Shown here: piece after piece, positions 43,289 to 52,359 of the stretch
Position numbering within the stretch: position 1 is the first letter of the stretch
Layout of the letters: each line of letters opens with the position of its first letter
Origin: Streptomyces sp. ISL-66
GTDB taxonomy: Bacteria > Actinomycetota > Actinomycetes > Streptomycetales > Streptomycetaceae
Reading direction: 5' to 3'
Length of the DNA stretch: 64,000 nt
Assembly: GCF_018614135.1 (NCBI RefSeq)
Contig: NZ_JAGGOW010000014.1
Location: 1-64,000, forward strand
Notes under the pieces: model-generated
Told to the model about the DNA's origin: nothing
Databases searched by the model: none
Seen by the model: the letters and a program-made list of their open reading frames with translations, nothing else
Position numbers and translations under genes: made by a program

Positions 43289-44971
43289 TCAGCTCATCCG
43301 CAGTGCCAGGAAGAAGTCGAGCTTGTCCTCCAGCCGGGAAAGGTCCCGCCCCGTCAACTGCTCGATTCGCCCGACCCGGTACCTCAGCGTGTTGACGTGC
43401 AGGTGCAGCCGCGTCGCGCAGCGGGTCCACGAGCCGTCGCAGTCCAGGAACGCCTCGAGCGTGGGAATGAGCTCCGCCCGGTGGCGGCGGTCGTAGTCCC
43501 GCAGCGGGTCCAGCAGCCGGGCCGTGAAGGCGCGGCGGACGTCGTCCGGGACGAACGGGAGCAGCAGGACGTGCGAGGCCAGCTCGTGGTGTCCGGCCGC
43601 GCAGACCCGGCCCGGACGGGCCGCCGCGACCCGGCGGGCGTGCCGGGCCTCTTCCAGGGCTCCCCGGAGCCCCTCGGCGGAGTGCACGGCTGCGCTGACG
43701 CCCAGCGTGAGGCGGCCGTCGTCGGCGAGTCCGGCCGCCAGGGGTTCCCGTACGGACGCGAGCAGCGTCTCCGCGTGCAGGGCGGTGTCGGGGCCCTTCT
43801 CCTCGCCGGGCTCCCCGGCCGGGGCGGGCAGCGGTACGAGGGCGATCGCCTCGTCCCCGGCGTGCGCGACCGCGATCCGGTCGGAGGGCTCCGGACCGGA
43901 GATCGAGGGGTCCACGAGGATCTCCTCGAGCAGCGACTGGGCGACGGGTCCGCCGGAGATGTCCCCGCCGTCCCAGTCCACCCGGGCCACGACGACCTGC
44001 CAGTGCGGCGCGGAGCCCAGGCCCGGCAGGAGCACCGGGGCGGCCACCCGCAGGCGGGCGGCGATCTCGGCGGGCGGGGCGCCCGTCTGGACCAGCTCCA
44101 GCACTTCCTGGGCGAGGCGGCGGCGCACCGTACGGGCCGCGTCGCGGCGGTCGCGCTCGACGGCGATCAGCTGGGTGACGCCCTGGAGCAGGTCGAGCCG
44201 CTCGGCGGGCCAGTCGCCCGCGTCGGCCTCGACGGCCAGCAGCCAGTCGGAGAGCACGCTCTCGCGCACGTCCCGGGCCGCGGCCTGGCCCGCCGCGCCC
44301 CGCCCGTGTCCCCTGATCGGGAACAGGGAGTAGGTAATACCCTGGATGGAAATCCGGTGCGGGCCCCGGCGGCCCGTCCGGACCGCCGCGAGGTGTTCGC
44401 TCGCCAGTGCCGCGCAGATGCCCGGCGCCAGCGGCTCGCCCGCTCCGGCGATCTGCCGGCCCGTGGGAGCGAGCACCCAAGCCCGGAGATCGAGGTCGGT
44501 GGTGAGCAGATCGAGCACCACATCGGGACCCCCACCGGTGGGTCCGGAGGTCATCAGGCGGCGGTGGCGGTCCACGACGGCGGCGAGATCGCCGGCCCGT
44601 TCTCCCGAGACCTGGCGCACCACGTACTCGGTGATCGTGGCGAATGCAACGTCTTCGTTCACAGCGAACAGCGGCAGACGGTTGCGCAGACACGCCGAGA
44701 CGAGATCGTCGGGAATGTCCCCCAGCTCAGCCTCGCCCGCCGCGAGCCCGGCCACGCCGGCGCTCGCGAGGATTCGTACGAATGGCTCGGAGTCGGCTGA
44801 ATTTCGTCTCCATGCCAGGCCAGTGAGGACGAGCTCGCCCCCGGAGAGGTATCGGCTGGGATCACGCAGGTCGGTCGTCATGACCCCGCGGACCGTCCGG
44901 TCGAGTTCTTCCTGGCCGCCGAGCAGCCGCAGCCCCAGCGCCTCGGTTTCCAGCAGTGCGCGCAGCCGCAT
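43289..44971 (-). CDS. PucR family transcriptional regulator
   Basis: 560 residues. The N-terminal PucR domain (MRLRALLETEALGLRLLGGQ, GVMTTDLRDPSRYLSGGELV) is followed by a GGDEF-like region and the C-terminal PucR HTH (TLEAFLDCDGSWTRCATRLH, HVNTLRYRVGRIEQLTG). PucR proteins control purine catabolism; the gene is divergent from the xanthine dehydrogenase operon across 254 bases, making it the likely regulator of that operon. Similar purine-responsive regulators are known in Streptomyces and Bacillus. The ATG at 44971 fits the family start. Confidence 0.93.
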   Translation of the reverse strand: MRLRALLETEALGLRLLGGQEELDRTVRGVMTTDLRDPSRYLSGGELVLTGLAWRRNSADSEPFVRILASAGVAGLAAGEAELGDIPDDLVSACLRNRLPLFAVNEDVAFATITEYVVRQVSGERAGDLAAVVDRHRRLMTSGPTGGGPDVVLDLLTTDLDLRAWVLAPTGRQIAGAGEPLAPGICAALASEHLAAVRTGRRGPHRISIQGITYSLFPIRGHGRGAAGQAAARDVRESVLSDWLLAVEADAGDWPAERLDLLQGVTQLIAVERDRRDAARTVRRRLAQEVLELVQTGAPPAEIAARLRVAAPVLLPGLGSAPHWQVVVARVDWDGGDISGGPVAQSLLEEILVDPSISGPEPSDRIAVAHAGDEAIALVPLPAPAGEPGEEKGPDTALHAETLLASVREPLAAGLADDGRLTLGVSAAVHSAEGLRGALEEARHARRVAAARPGRVCAAGHHELASHVLLLPFVPDDVRRAFTARLLDPLRDYDRRHRAELIPTLEAFLDCDGSWTRCATRLHLHVNTLRYRVGRIEQLTGRDLSRLEDKLDFFLALRMS

Positions 44972-45225
44972 GATGTCGCCGCCGATCTGTCTCGAATGTT
45001 GCCCTTGGAAATCGGGCAGGTCGTCGCATCCTGCCTTTCATACGAATCTACAAGACGAGGGAGGCCGTCAGCCAACTCCTTCATGGTTTCGGTGACTGCA
45101 CCCGGGGGACGAGCGGCCGGTGTACTGAGTCCACACCGCGTTAACAGCACGTGAACGACCAGTCGAGGGCCTAGGGGCCTCCTGGCTTGAAGTGAACGAC
45201 CCGATTGAGAAGAAGAGAGCCACAC

Positions 45226-46122
45226 ATGGACTTCCTTCGCCCCGCCAGCTGGGAGGAGGCGCTCGCCGCTAAGGCCGAGTTCCCCACAGCTGTGCCGATT
45301 GCGGGTGGCACCGATGTGATGGTCGAGATCAACTTCGACCACCGTCGGCCGGAGTACCTCCTGGACCTGAACCGCATCGGTCTCCTGCGGGAATGGGAGG
45401 TCGGCGAGGACGTGGTTCGTCTGGGCGCCTCCGTCCCGTACACGCAGATCATGGAGAACCTCCGCACGGAGCTTCCGGGACTCGCGCTCGCCTCGCACAC
45501 GGTCGCGTCCCCGCAGATTCGCAACCGCGGCGGTGTCGGCGGCAACCTCGGTTGCGCCTCGCCGGCCGGTGACTCGCACCCCGCGCTCCTCGCGGCGGGC
45601 GCCGAGGTGGAGGTGGAGTCCGTACGCGGCTCTCGCCTGATCCCGATCGACGAGTTCTACACGGGCGTGAAGCGCAACGCGCTCGCCCCCGACGAGCTCA
45701 TCAAGACCGTCCACATCAAGAAGGCGGACGGCCCCCAGCAGTACTCCAAGGTGGGCTCCCGCAACGCGATGGTCATCGCGGTGTGCGCGTTCGGTCTGGC
45801 GCTGCACCCGCAGACCCGTACGGTCCGCACCGGCATCGGTTCGGCCGCGCCGACCCCGATCCGGGCGAAGGCCGCCGAGGAGTTCTTGAACGCCGCGCTC
45901 GAAGAGGGCGGCTTCTGGGAGTCCGGCAAGGTCATCACCCCGTCGATCGCCAAGCAGTTCGGTGACCTCGCCTCCGGCGCGGCCAACCCGATCGACGACG
46001 TCCGCGGCACGGCGAAGTACCGCCGCCACGCGGTCGGCATCATGGCTCGCCGCCAGCTCGTCTGGACGTGGGAGCAGTACCGCGGTTCGAACAACGGCCG
46101 CTCGCTCGAAGGGGCTGCGTAA
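45226..46122 (+). CDS. Xanthine dehydrogenase FAD-binding subunit
   Basis: 298 residues. PIAGGTDVMVEI (about 25-36) and QIRNRGGVGGNLGCASPAGDSHPALLA are the two FAD-contact motifs of the CoxM/XdhB family, and the CO-dehydrogenase-like C-terminal domain follows. It passes electrons from the Fe-S subunit to FAD and on to NAD+. ATG 45226 has AAGAGAG eight bases upstream. It is the first gene of a three-subunit set, with only two bases to the Fe-S subunit gene. Confidence 0.93.
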   Translation: MDFLRPASWEEALAAKAEFPTAVPIAGGTDVMVEINFDHRRPEYLLDLNRIGLLREWEVGEDVVRLGASVPYTQIMENLRTELPGLALASHTVASPQIRNRGGVGGNLGCASPAGDSHPALLAAGAEVEVESVRGSRLIPIDEFYTGVKRNALAPDELIKTVHIKKADGPQQYSKVGSRNAMVIAVCAFGLALHPQTRTVRTGIGSAAPTPIRAKAAEEFLNAALEEGGFWESGKVITPSIAKQFGDLASGAANPIDDVRGTAKYRRHAVGIMARRQLVWTWEQYRGSNNGRSLEGAA

Positions 46123-46124
46123 TC

Positions 46125-46733
46125 ATGCGCGTCAATTTCACTGTCAACGGCCGTCAGCAGGAAGCCGACGACGTCTGGGAGGGCGAGTCCCTCCTCTACG
46201 TCCTGCGCGAGCGCCTCGGCCTGCCGGGTTCGAAGAACGCCTGCGAGCAGGGCGAGTGCGGTTCCTGCACCGTCCGCCTCGACGGCGTGCCGGTCTGTTC
46301 CTGTCTGGTCGCGGCCGGTCAGGTCGAGGGCCGCGACGTCGTGACCGTCGAGGGCCTGGCGGAGTTCGCCAAGCAGCGCGACGAGCACGGCCACGGCGGT
46401 GCCTGCGGCACCGGCGGCGGCTGCGGCGGCAAGGGCGGCGTCTCCCTGGACGCTGCCAAGCAGTGGTCCGCGAAGGGTGCCGACTCGCAGACCGGCGAGG
46501 GCGTGGAGCTCTCCAACATCCAGCAGGCGTTCATCGACGCCGGCGCGGTCCAGTGCGGTTTCTGCACCCCGGGCCTCCTGGTCCAGGCGGACGCGCTGCT
46601 GGAGGAGAACGCCTCCCCGTCCGACCAGGACATCCGCGAGGCCCTCTCCGGCAACCTCTGCCGCTGCACGGGCTACGAGAAGATCCTCGACGCGGTCCGC
46701 CTCGCGGCCGCCCGTCAGTCAGAGGCGGTCTGA
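46125..46733 (+). CDS. Xanthine dehydrogenase [2Fe-2S] subunit with internal insertion
   Basis: 202 residues. The plant-type cluster uses C40, C45, C48 and C58 (CEQGECGSCTVRLDGVPVC) and the second, helical-domain cluster uses C144, C147, C179 and C181 (CGFCTPG and CRCTG). Between them, residues about 85-125 form an unusual His/Gly/Cys/Lys-rich insertion (DEHGHGGACGTGGGCGGKGG and more) not present in the usual 160-170-residue subunit. It might bind metal. ATG 46125 follows the FAD gene stop by two bases; the molybdenum subunit gene follows. Confidence 0.93.
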   Translation: MRVNFTVNGRQQEADDVWEGESLLYVLRERLGLPGSKNACEQGECGSCTVRLDGVPVCSCLVAAGQVEGRDVVTVEGLAEFAKQRDEHGHGGACGTGGGCGGKGGVSLDAAKQWSAKGADSQTGEGVELSNIQQAFIDAGAVQCGFCTPGLLVQADALLEENASPSDQDIREALSGNLCRCTGYEKILDAVRLAAARQSEAV

Positions 46734-46735
46734 CC

Positions 46736-49141
46736 ATGGCTCAGAACACGCGCACGGTTCCGGCCGGTACGCCGACCAACGTCACGCAGAAGCACAACAA
46801 GGGCGGCATCGGCGAGTCCACGCTGCGCCCTGACGGCACCCTCAAGGTCACCGGTGAGTTCGCGTACTCCTCGGACATGTGGCACGAGGACATGCTGTGG
46901 GGCCAGACGCTGCGCAGCACCGTGGCCCACGCCGAGATCGTCTCGATCGACATCTCCGAGGCCCTGGCGATGCCGGGCGTCTACTCGGTGCTGACGTACG
47001 ACGACCTGCCCGCCGAGATGAAGAACTACGGCCTGGAGATCCAGGACACCCCGGTTCTCGCCAACGGCCGGGTACGTCACCACGGTGAGCCGGTCGCCCT
47101 CGTGGCCGCCGACCACCCGGAGACCGCCCGCCGCGCGGCCGCCAAGATCAAGATCGACTACAAGGAGCTGCCGCTCGTCACGGACGAGGCCTCCGCCCTC
47201 GCCCCCGGCGCGCCGCTGATCCACGAGGGCCGCGACGACCACCACATCGGTCACGTCCCGCACCCGAACATCGTGCACCGCCAGCCGATCATCCGCGGCA
47301 ACGTGGAAGAGGCCCGCAAGCGCGCCGACGTCATCGTCGAGGGCGAGTACACCTTCGGCATGCAGGACCAGGCCTTCCTCGGCCCGGAGTCCGGCCTGGC
47401 CGTGCCGTCCGAGGACGGCGGGGTGGAGCTGTACGTCGCCACCCAGTGGCTGCACTCCGACCTCAAGCAGATCGCCCCCGTCCTCGGCCTGCCCGAGGAG
47501 AAGGTGCGCATGACGCTCTCGGGCGTCGGCGGTGCCTTCGGCGGTCGCGAGGACATCTCGATGCAGATCCACGCGTGCCTCCTGGCGCTGGCCACGGGCA
47601 AGCCGGTCAAGATCGTCTACAACCGGTTCGAGTCCTTCTTCGGCCACGTGCACCGCCACCCGGCGAAGCTCTACTACGAGCACGGCGCCACCAAGGACGG
47701 CAAGCTCACGCACATGAAGTGCAAGATCGTCCTGGACGGCGGCGCGTACGCGTCCGCTTCCCCGGCGGTCGTGGGCAACGCCTCCTCCCTCTCGGTCGGT
47801 CCGTACGTCCTGGAGGACGTGGACATCGAGGCGATCGCGCTCTACACGAACAACCCGCCCTGTGGCGCGATGCGCGGCTTCGGCGCCGTCCAGGCCTGCT
47901 TCGCCTACGAGGCCCAGATGGACAAGCTCGCGGCGAAGCTGGGCATGGACCCGGTCGAGTTCCGCCAGCTGAACGCCATGGAGATGGGCACGGTCATGCC
48001 CACCGGCCAGGTCGTGGACGCCCCGGCGCCCGTCGCCGAGCTGCTGCGCCGGGTCAAGGCCCGCCCGCTGCCGCCGGAGCGCCAGTGGGAGAGCGCCGGC
48101 GAGAGCGCGGACGTCCGCGCGCTGCCCGGTGGCCTTTCGAACACCACCCACGGTGAAGGCGTCGTCCGCGGCGTCGGCTACGCGGTCGGCATCAAGAACG
48201 TCGGCTTCTCCGAGGGCTTCGACGACTACTCGACCGCCCGCGTGCGCCTCGAGATCATCAACGGCGAGCCCGTCGCGATGGTCCACACGGCCATGGCGGA
48301 GGTCGGCCAGGGCGGCATCACCGTCCACGCGCAGATCGCCCGTACGGAGCTGGGTGTCACGCAGGTGACCATCCACCCGGCCGACACCCAGGTCGGCTCC
48401 GCCGGTTCCACGTCGGCCTCGCGGCAGACGTACATGACCGGTGGCGCCGTGAAGAACACCTGTGAGGCCGTGCGCGAGGCCCTGCTGGAGATCGGCCGCC
48501 GCAAGAACGGCTCGTACCACCCGGCGTGGGCCACGGCCGAGCTGCTGCTCGAAGGCGGAAAGGTCGTCACCGACGGCGGCGAGGTCCTCGCGGACATCGC
48601 CGACATCCTGGAGGGCGAGGACGCGATCGACCTCGAGCTCGAATACCGTCACCACCCGACCGTCCCGTTCGACCTGGTCACCGGTCAGGGCAACGGCCAC
48701 GTCCAGTACACCTTCGCCGCGCACCGCGCGGTCGTCGAGGTGGACACCGAGCTCGGCCTGGTCAAGGTCGTGGAGCTCGCGACCGCCCAGGACGTAGGCA
48801 AGGCGCTCAACATGCTCTCCGTGGTCGGCCAGATCCAGGGTGGTACCACCCAGGGCCTGGGCGTCGCGATCATGGAAGAGATCATCGTGGACCCGAAGAC
48901 CGCGAAGGTGCGCAACCCCTCCTTCACGGACTACCTGATCCCGACCATCCTCGACACCCCGACCATCCCGGTCGACGTCCTGGAGCTCGCCGACCCGAAG
49001 GCCCCGTACGGCCTGCGCGGCATGGGCGAGGCCCCGACCCTCTCGTCCACCCCGGCCGTCCTCGCGGCGATCCGGCAGGCGACCGGTCTGGAGCTCAACA
49101 AGACGCCGATCCGTCCGGAAGCCCTCACCGGCACCCTCTAG
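46736..49141 (+). CDS. Xanthine dehydrogenase molybdopterin-binding subunit
   Basis: 801 residues. The substrate and cofactor sites are recognisable: GVGGAFGGREDIS with Glu272, CGAMRGFGAVQA with Arg380, and LRGMGEAPTLSSTP with the catalytic Glu765. QDQAFLGPESG supplies a molybdopterin-contact Gln. These match enzymes that hydroxylate hypoxanthine and xanthine to urate. Purine specificity is supported by the PucR regulator, purine permease and XdhC around it. ATG 46736 lies two bases after the Fe-S gene stop. A hairpin terminator follows. Confidence 0.95.
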   Translation: MAQNTRTVPAGTPTNVTQKHNKGGIGESTLRPDGTLKVTGEFAYSSDMWHEDMLWGQTLRSTVAHAEIVSIDISEALAMPGVYSVLTYDDLPAEMKNYGLEIQDTPVLANGRVRHHGEPVALVAADHPETARRAAAKIKIDYKELPLVTDEASALAPGAPLIHEGRDDHHIGHVPHPNIVHRQPIIRGNVEEARKRADVIVEGEYTFGMQDQAFLGPESGLAVPSEDGGVELYVATQWLHSDLKQIAPVLGLPEEKVRMTLSGVGGAFGGREDISMQIHACLLALATGKPVKIVYNRFESFFGHVHRHPAKLYYEHGATKDGKLTHMKCKIVLDGGAYASASPAVVGNASSLSVGPYVLEDVDIEAIALYTNNPPCGAMRGFGAVQACFAYEAQMDKLAAKLGMDPVEFRQLNAMEMGTVMPTGQVVDAPAPVAELLRRVKARPLPPERQWESAGESADVRALPGGLSNTTHGEGVVRGVGYAVGIKNVGFSEGFDDYSTARVRLEIINGEPVAMVHTAMAEVGQGGITVHAQIARTELGVTQVTIHPADTQVGSAGSTSASRQTYMTGGAVKNTCEAVREALLEIGRRKNGSYHPAWATAELLLEGGKVVTDGGEVLADIADILEGEDAIDLELEYRHHPTVPFDLVTGQGNGHVQYTFAAHRAVVEVDTELGLVKVVELATAQDVGKALNMLSVVGQIQGGTTQGLGVAIMEEIIVDPKTAKVRNPSFTDYLIPTILDTPTIPVDVLELADPKAPYGLRGMGEAPTLSSTPAVLAAIRQATGLELNKTPIRPEALTGTL

Positions 49142-49150
49142 GACGGCGTG

Positions 49151-49176
49151 GTCCGGGGGCCGCGAGGCCCCCGGAC
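49151..49176 (+). terminator. GC-rich hairpin after the xanthine dehydrogenase genes
   Basis: GTCCGGGGGCC-GCGA-GGCCCCCGGAC is a perfect 11-bp stem nine bases after the stop, with no T-tract. Confidence 0.75.
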
Positions 49177-49340
49177 CCACCCCCAGATTTCCGGGCGGTG
49201 CGGCACGGGAACGTCACACTTCCAGCCGTACCGCCCGGAGCACGGAAGTCCGGAGTCATCAGTACCGCACCGCTCGCGGTCAGTTTCACCGGCATTACCC
49301 CCCCAGAACCCCGGTAGCACCACACACCCCGGTGTAGCCG

Positions 49341-49394
49341 GCAGTACCAGGCAGTACCGCAGAACCCACGCAGTACCCGCAGTACACGCAGTGA
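49341..49394. repeat. Array of GCAGTAC-like motifs before the purine permease
   Basis: GCAGTAC starts at 49341, 49351, 49370 and 49379, with variants GCAGAAC at 49359 and GCAGTGA at 49388. Spacing is 8-11 bases, close to one helical turn. It lies 115-170 bases before the permease start, in a 367-base gap (49142-49508) that otherwise holds only the terminator at 49151. Not CRISPR-like. Confidence 0.8.
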
Positions 49395-49508
49395 ACATTC
49401 GCGTCGCCTCGGGCCGTCACCCCGGGTCGTGCAGCCAACGGCATTTCCCAAATCCCGTGTCTCCAATCTTCATGCGGGTGCCCCTTTGAACCTTGGGAGT
49501 TAGGCACC

Positions 49509-50972
49509 ATGACCCAGTCGTCTGTGGAGCCCAAGACCAGTGCGGAAGAGGCCGGCGACGGCTCTCGTCCCCCCGCCGGACGGTCTTGGCTCGATCGGTA
49601 CTTCCACATATCCCAGCGTGGATCCAACGTCGGAAATGAAATTCGTGGCGGTGTCACGACCTTCATGGCCATGGCGTACATCCTGCTGCTCAACCCGCTG
49701 ATCCTCTCCGGCAAGGACGTCGCCGGAGACACCATGAGCCAGAAGGCTCTGATCACCGCCACCGCGTTCGCGGCCGCGCTGACCACGCTCCTCATGGGCT
49801 TCGTCGGCAAGGTCCCGCTCGCGCTGGCCGCCGGCCTGTCCGTCTCCGGTGTGCTGTCCTCGCAGGTGGCGCCGCAGATGACCTGGCCGCAGGCCATGGG
49901 CATGTGCGTGATGTACGGCGTCGTGATCTGTCTCCTGGTCGTCACCGGCCTCCGCGAGATGATCATGAACGCGATCCCGCTCGCGCTCAAGCACGCGATC
50001 ACCATGGGCATCGGCATGTTCGTCGCCCTGATCGGCCTCGTGAAGGCCGGCTTCGTGGGCAACGGCGGGGAGTTCGCTCCTCCCGTGAGCCTCGGTGCGA
50101 CCGGCGAGCTCGCCGGCTGGCCCGTCTTCCTCTTCTGCGTGACCCTGCTCGCCATCTTCATGCTGCAGGCCCGCAAGGTCCCCGGCGCGATCCTGATCGG
50201 CATCGTCGGCGGAACGGTCCTGGCGGCCATCCTGAACGCCATCGTGGACATCGACCCGAAGGCCTGGAAGAACGGCGCTCCGGAGCTTGCCGGCTCCGCG
50301 ATCTCGATGCCCGACTTCTCGCTCTTCGGCGACGTCGAGTTCGGCGGCTGGGGCGACGTCGGTGTCATGACGGTCGGCATGATCGTCTTCACCCTGGTGC
50401 TCGCCGGCTTCTTCGACGCGATGGCCACCATCATCGGCGTCGGCACCGAGGCCAAGCTCGCCGACGACAAGGGCCGCATGCCGGGCCTGTCCAAGGCCCT
50501 GTTCATCGACGGTGCCGGTGGCGCCATCGGTGGCATCGCGGGTGGCTCCGGCCAGACGGTGTTCGTCGAGTCCGCCACCGGCGTCGGAGAGGGTGCCCGC
50601 ACAGGTCTCGCCTCCGTCGTCACCGGCCTCTTCTTCGCCGCCTGCCTCTTCTTCACCCCGATCACGCAGATCGTCCCGGGTGAGGTCGCCTCCGCGGCCC
50701 TGGTCGTCATCGGCGCGATGATGATGCAGAACGCCCGCCACGTGGACTGGTCCGACAGCGCGACCGCCATCCCGGTCTTCCTGACCGTGGCGATCATGCC
50801 CTTCACCTACTCGATCACGGCCGGCGTCGCCGCCGGTGTGATCTCCTACGTGGCCATCAAGGTCGCGCAGAGCAAGGTCCGCGAGATCGGTGCCTTCATG
50901 TGGGTGCTCACCGTGATCTTCGTGGTGTTCTTCGCCCTCCACCCCATCGAGTCGTGGGTCGGGGTCAAGTAA
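49509..50972 (+). CDS. NCS2-type purine permease (AzgA family)
   Basis: 487 residues with 12-14 membrane segments. GGVTTFMAMAYILLLNPLIL and GFFDAMATIIGVGTEAKLAD, then GSGQTVFVESATGVGEGART, are signatures of the AzgA (adenine/guanine/hypoxanthine) branch of NCS2 carriers. It would import purine bases for the xanthine dehydrogenase next door, probably with protons. ATG 49509 has GGGAG upstream. A hairpin and then xdhC follow. Confidence 0.93.
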   Translation: MTQSSVEPKTSAEEAGDGSRPPAGRSWLDRYFHISQRGSNVGNEIRGGVTTFMAMAYILLLNPLILSGKDVAGDTMSQKALITATAFAAALTTLLMGFVGKVPLALAAGLSVSGVLSSQVAPQMTWPQAMGMCVMYGVVICLLVVTGLREMIMNAIPLALKHAITMGIGMFVALIGLVKAGFVGNGGEFAPPVSLGATGELAGWPVFLFCVTLLAIFMLQARKVPGAILIGIVGGTVLAAILNAIVDIDPKAWKNGAPELAGSAISMPDFSLFGDVEFGGWGDVGVMTVGMIVFTLVLAGFFDAMATIIGVGTEAKLADDKGRMPGLSKALFIDGAGGAIGGIAGGSGQTVFVESATGVGEGARTGLASVVTGLFFAACLFFTPITQIVPGEVASAALVVIGAMMMQNARHVDWSDSATAIPVFLTVAIMPFTYSITAGVAAGVISYVAIKVAQSKVREIGAFMWVLTVIFVVFFALHPIESWVGVK

Positions 50973-50978
50973 GCGAAT

Positions 50979-51009
50979 GTGGCCGGCCCGGTCCGACCGG
51001 GCCGGCCAC
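50979..51009 (+). terminator. 14-bp hairpin between permease and xdhC
   Basis: GTGGCCGGCCCGGT-CCG-ACCGGGCCGGCCAC is a perfect stem six bases after the permease stop, without a T-tract. It may only reduce readthrough, since xdhC follows 57 bases later. Confidence 0.75.
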
Positions 51010-51065
51010 TGCTCGAAACGCCCACGCATCCGATACTGGAACCGAACCCCTCCGAGGAGGCCGTA

Positions 51066-52229
51066 ATGCTGGACATCGCCGAAGAACTGAACCGGTGGGT
51101 CGAGCAGGGCCGTGACTTCGCCGTCGCCACCGTCGTGGCGGTCGGCGGCAGCGCACCCAGGCAGCCCGGAGCGGCCCTCGCCGTGGACAGCGAGGGCACG
51201 GCCATCGGCTCGGTTTCCGGCGGATGCGTGGAGGGCGCGGTCTACGAGCTGTGCCGACAGGCGCTGGAGGACGGCCGGACCGTCCAGGAGCGCTTCGGCT
51301 ACAGCGACGACGACGCCTTCGCGGTGGGTCTGACCTGCGGCGGGATCATCGACATCCTGGTGACCCCGGTGTGCGTGGGCTCACCCGCACGGGAGGTGTT
51401 CGCGGCCGCGCTCACCGCCGCCGCCCGGGGGGAGGCGGCGGCGTTCGCACGGATCGCCGAGGGCCCCGCCGAGCTGATGGGGCGCGCCGTGCTCGTCCGC
51501 GGCGAAGGCGGCCACGAGGGCGGATTCGGCGGCCACCCGGAGCTGGACCACGCCATCGCCGAGGAGGCCCGCGCGATGCTCGACGCCGGCCGGACCGGCG
51601 TGCTGGAGATCGGCGCCGACGGCCGCCTCTGCGGAGAGCCCCTCAAGGTGCTGGTCGAATCCAGCGTCCCGCCGCCTCGGATGATCGTCTTCGGTGCCAT
51701 CGACTTCGCCTCCGCCCTGGTGCGGATCGGCAAGTTCCTCGGCTACCGCGTCACGCTGTGTGACGCACGGCCCGTGTTCGCCACGAAGAACCGTTTCCCC
51801 GAAGCGGACGAGGTCGTGGTCGACTGGCCGCACCGCTACCTGGAGGAGCAGTCCTCGGCCGGTGTGATCGACGGCCGGACCGTCCTGTGCGTGCTCACCC
51901 ACGACGCCAAGTTCGACGTCCCGCTCCTCGAACTGGCCCTCAGACTTCCCGTCGCCTACGTCGGCGCCATGGGCTCCCGCCGCACCCACGAGGACCGCAA
52001 CAAGCGGCTCCGCGAGGTCGGCGTGACCGAGCTCGAACTGGCCCGGCTGCGCTCCCCGATCGGTCTGGACCTCGGCGCCCGCTCCCCGGAGGAGACCGCG
52101 CTGTCCATCGCCGCCGAGATCGTCGCCAACCGGCGCGGCGGCACGGGCGTCGCCCTGACCGGCGCCCACATCCCGATCCATCCGGACGCGTCGAAGACGG
52201 TGATCAGCCGGATCGGCTCCGTCGCTTGA
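51066..52229 (+). CDS. xdhC: XdhC family protein (molybdenum cofactor insertion for xanthine dehydrogenase)
   Basis: 387 residues. The N-terminal XdhC domain contains VGGSAPRQPGAALAVDSEG, VSGGCVEGAVYELC and LTCGGIIDILVTPV; the C-terminal Rossmann-like domain has MIVFGAIDFASALVRIGKFL and AYVGAMGSRRTHEDR. XdhC binds molybdenum cofactor, keeps it in sulfurated form and hands it to the dehydrogenase. ATG 51066 has GAGGAGG just upstream. It completes the purine oxidation cluster. Confidence 0.92.
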   Translation: MLDIAEELNRWVEQGRDFAVATVVAVGGSAPRQPGAALAVDSEGTAIGSVSGGCVEGAVYELCRQALEDGRTVQERFGYSDDDAFAVGLTCGGIIDILVTPVCVGSPAREVFAAALTAAARGEAAAFARIAEGPAELMGRAVLVRGEGGHEGGFGGHPELDHAIAEEARAMLDAGRTGVLEIGADGRLCGEPLKVLVESSVPPPRMIVFGAIDFASALVRIGKFLGYRVTLCDARPVFATKNRFPEADEVVVDWPHRYLEEQSSAGVIDGRTVLCVLTHDAKFDVPLLELALRLPVAYVGAMGSRRTHEDRNKRLREVGVTELELARLRSPIGLDLGARSPEETALSIAAEIVANRRGGTGVALTGAHIPIHPDASKTVISRIGSVA

Positions 52230-52264
52230 AGACCGCGGTGACCTGACGGGCCTCGGGCACGATG

Positions 52265-52302
52265 CGAAAGGGCGCAACTCCCGCGGGGGTTGCGCCCTTT
52301 CG
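52265..52302 (+). terminator. Strong hairpin after xdhC
   Basis: CGAAAGGGCGCAAC pairs perfectly with GTTGCGCCCTTTCG, a 14-bp stem with a ten-base loop, 36 bases after the stop. It is followed by GCG and lacks a T-tract. Confidence 0.8.
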
Positions 52303-52316
52303 GCGTTCGCTCTATC

Positions 52317-52330
52317 TTACCCGCCGGTAA
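52317..52330. promoter_or_regulatory. TTACC-CGCC-GGTAA palindrome before the beta-propeller gene
   Basis: A perfect 5-4-5 inverted repeat overlaps the probable promoter (TCTATCTTA), 30 bases before the start codon. It has the form of a small repressor operator; the regulator is unknown. Confidence 0.4.
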
Positions 52331-52359
52331 CAGTTCCTCCCCGCAACGGAGCCGATCTG

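Noticed and set aside
49341..49394. CRISPR array
   Set aside because: Motif units are only seven bases with spacers of one to four bases, and no cas genes are present.
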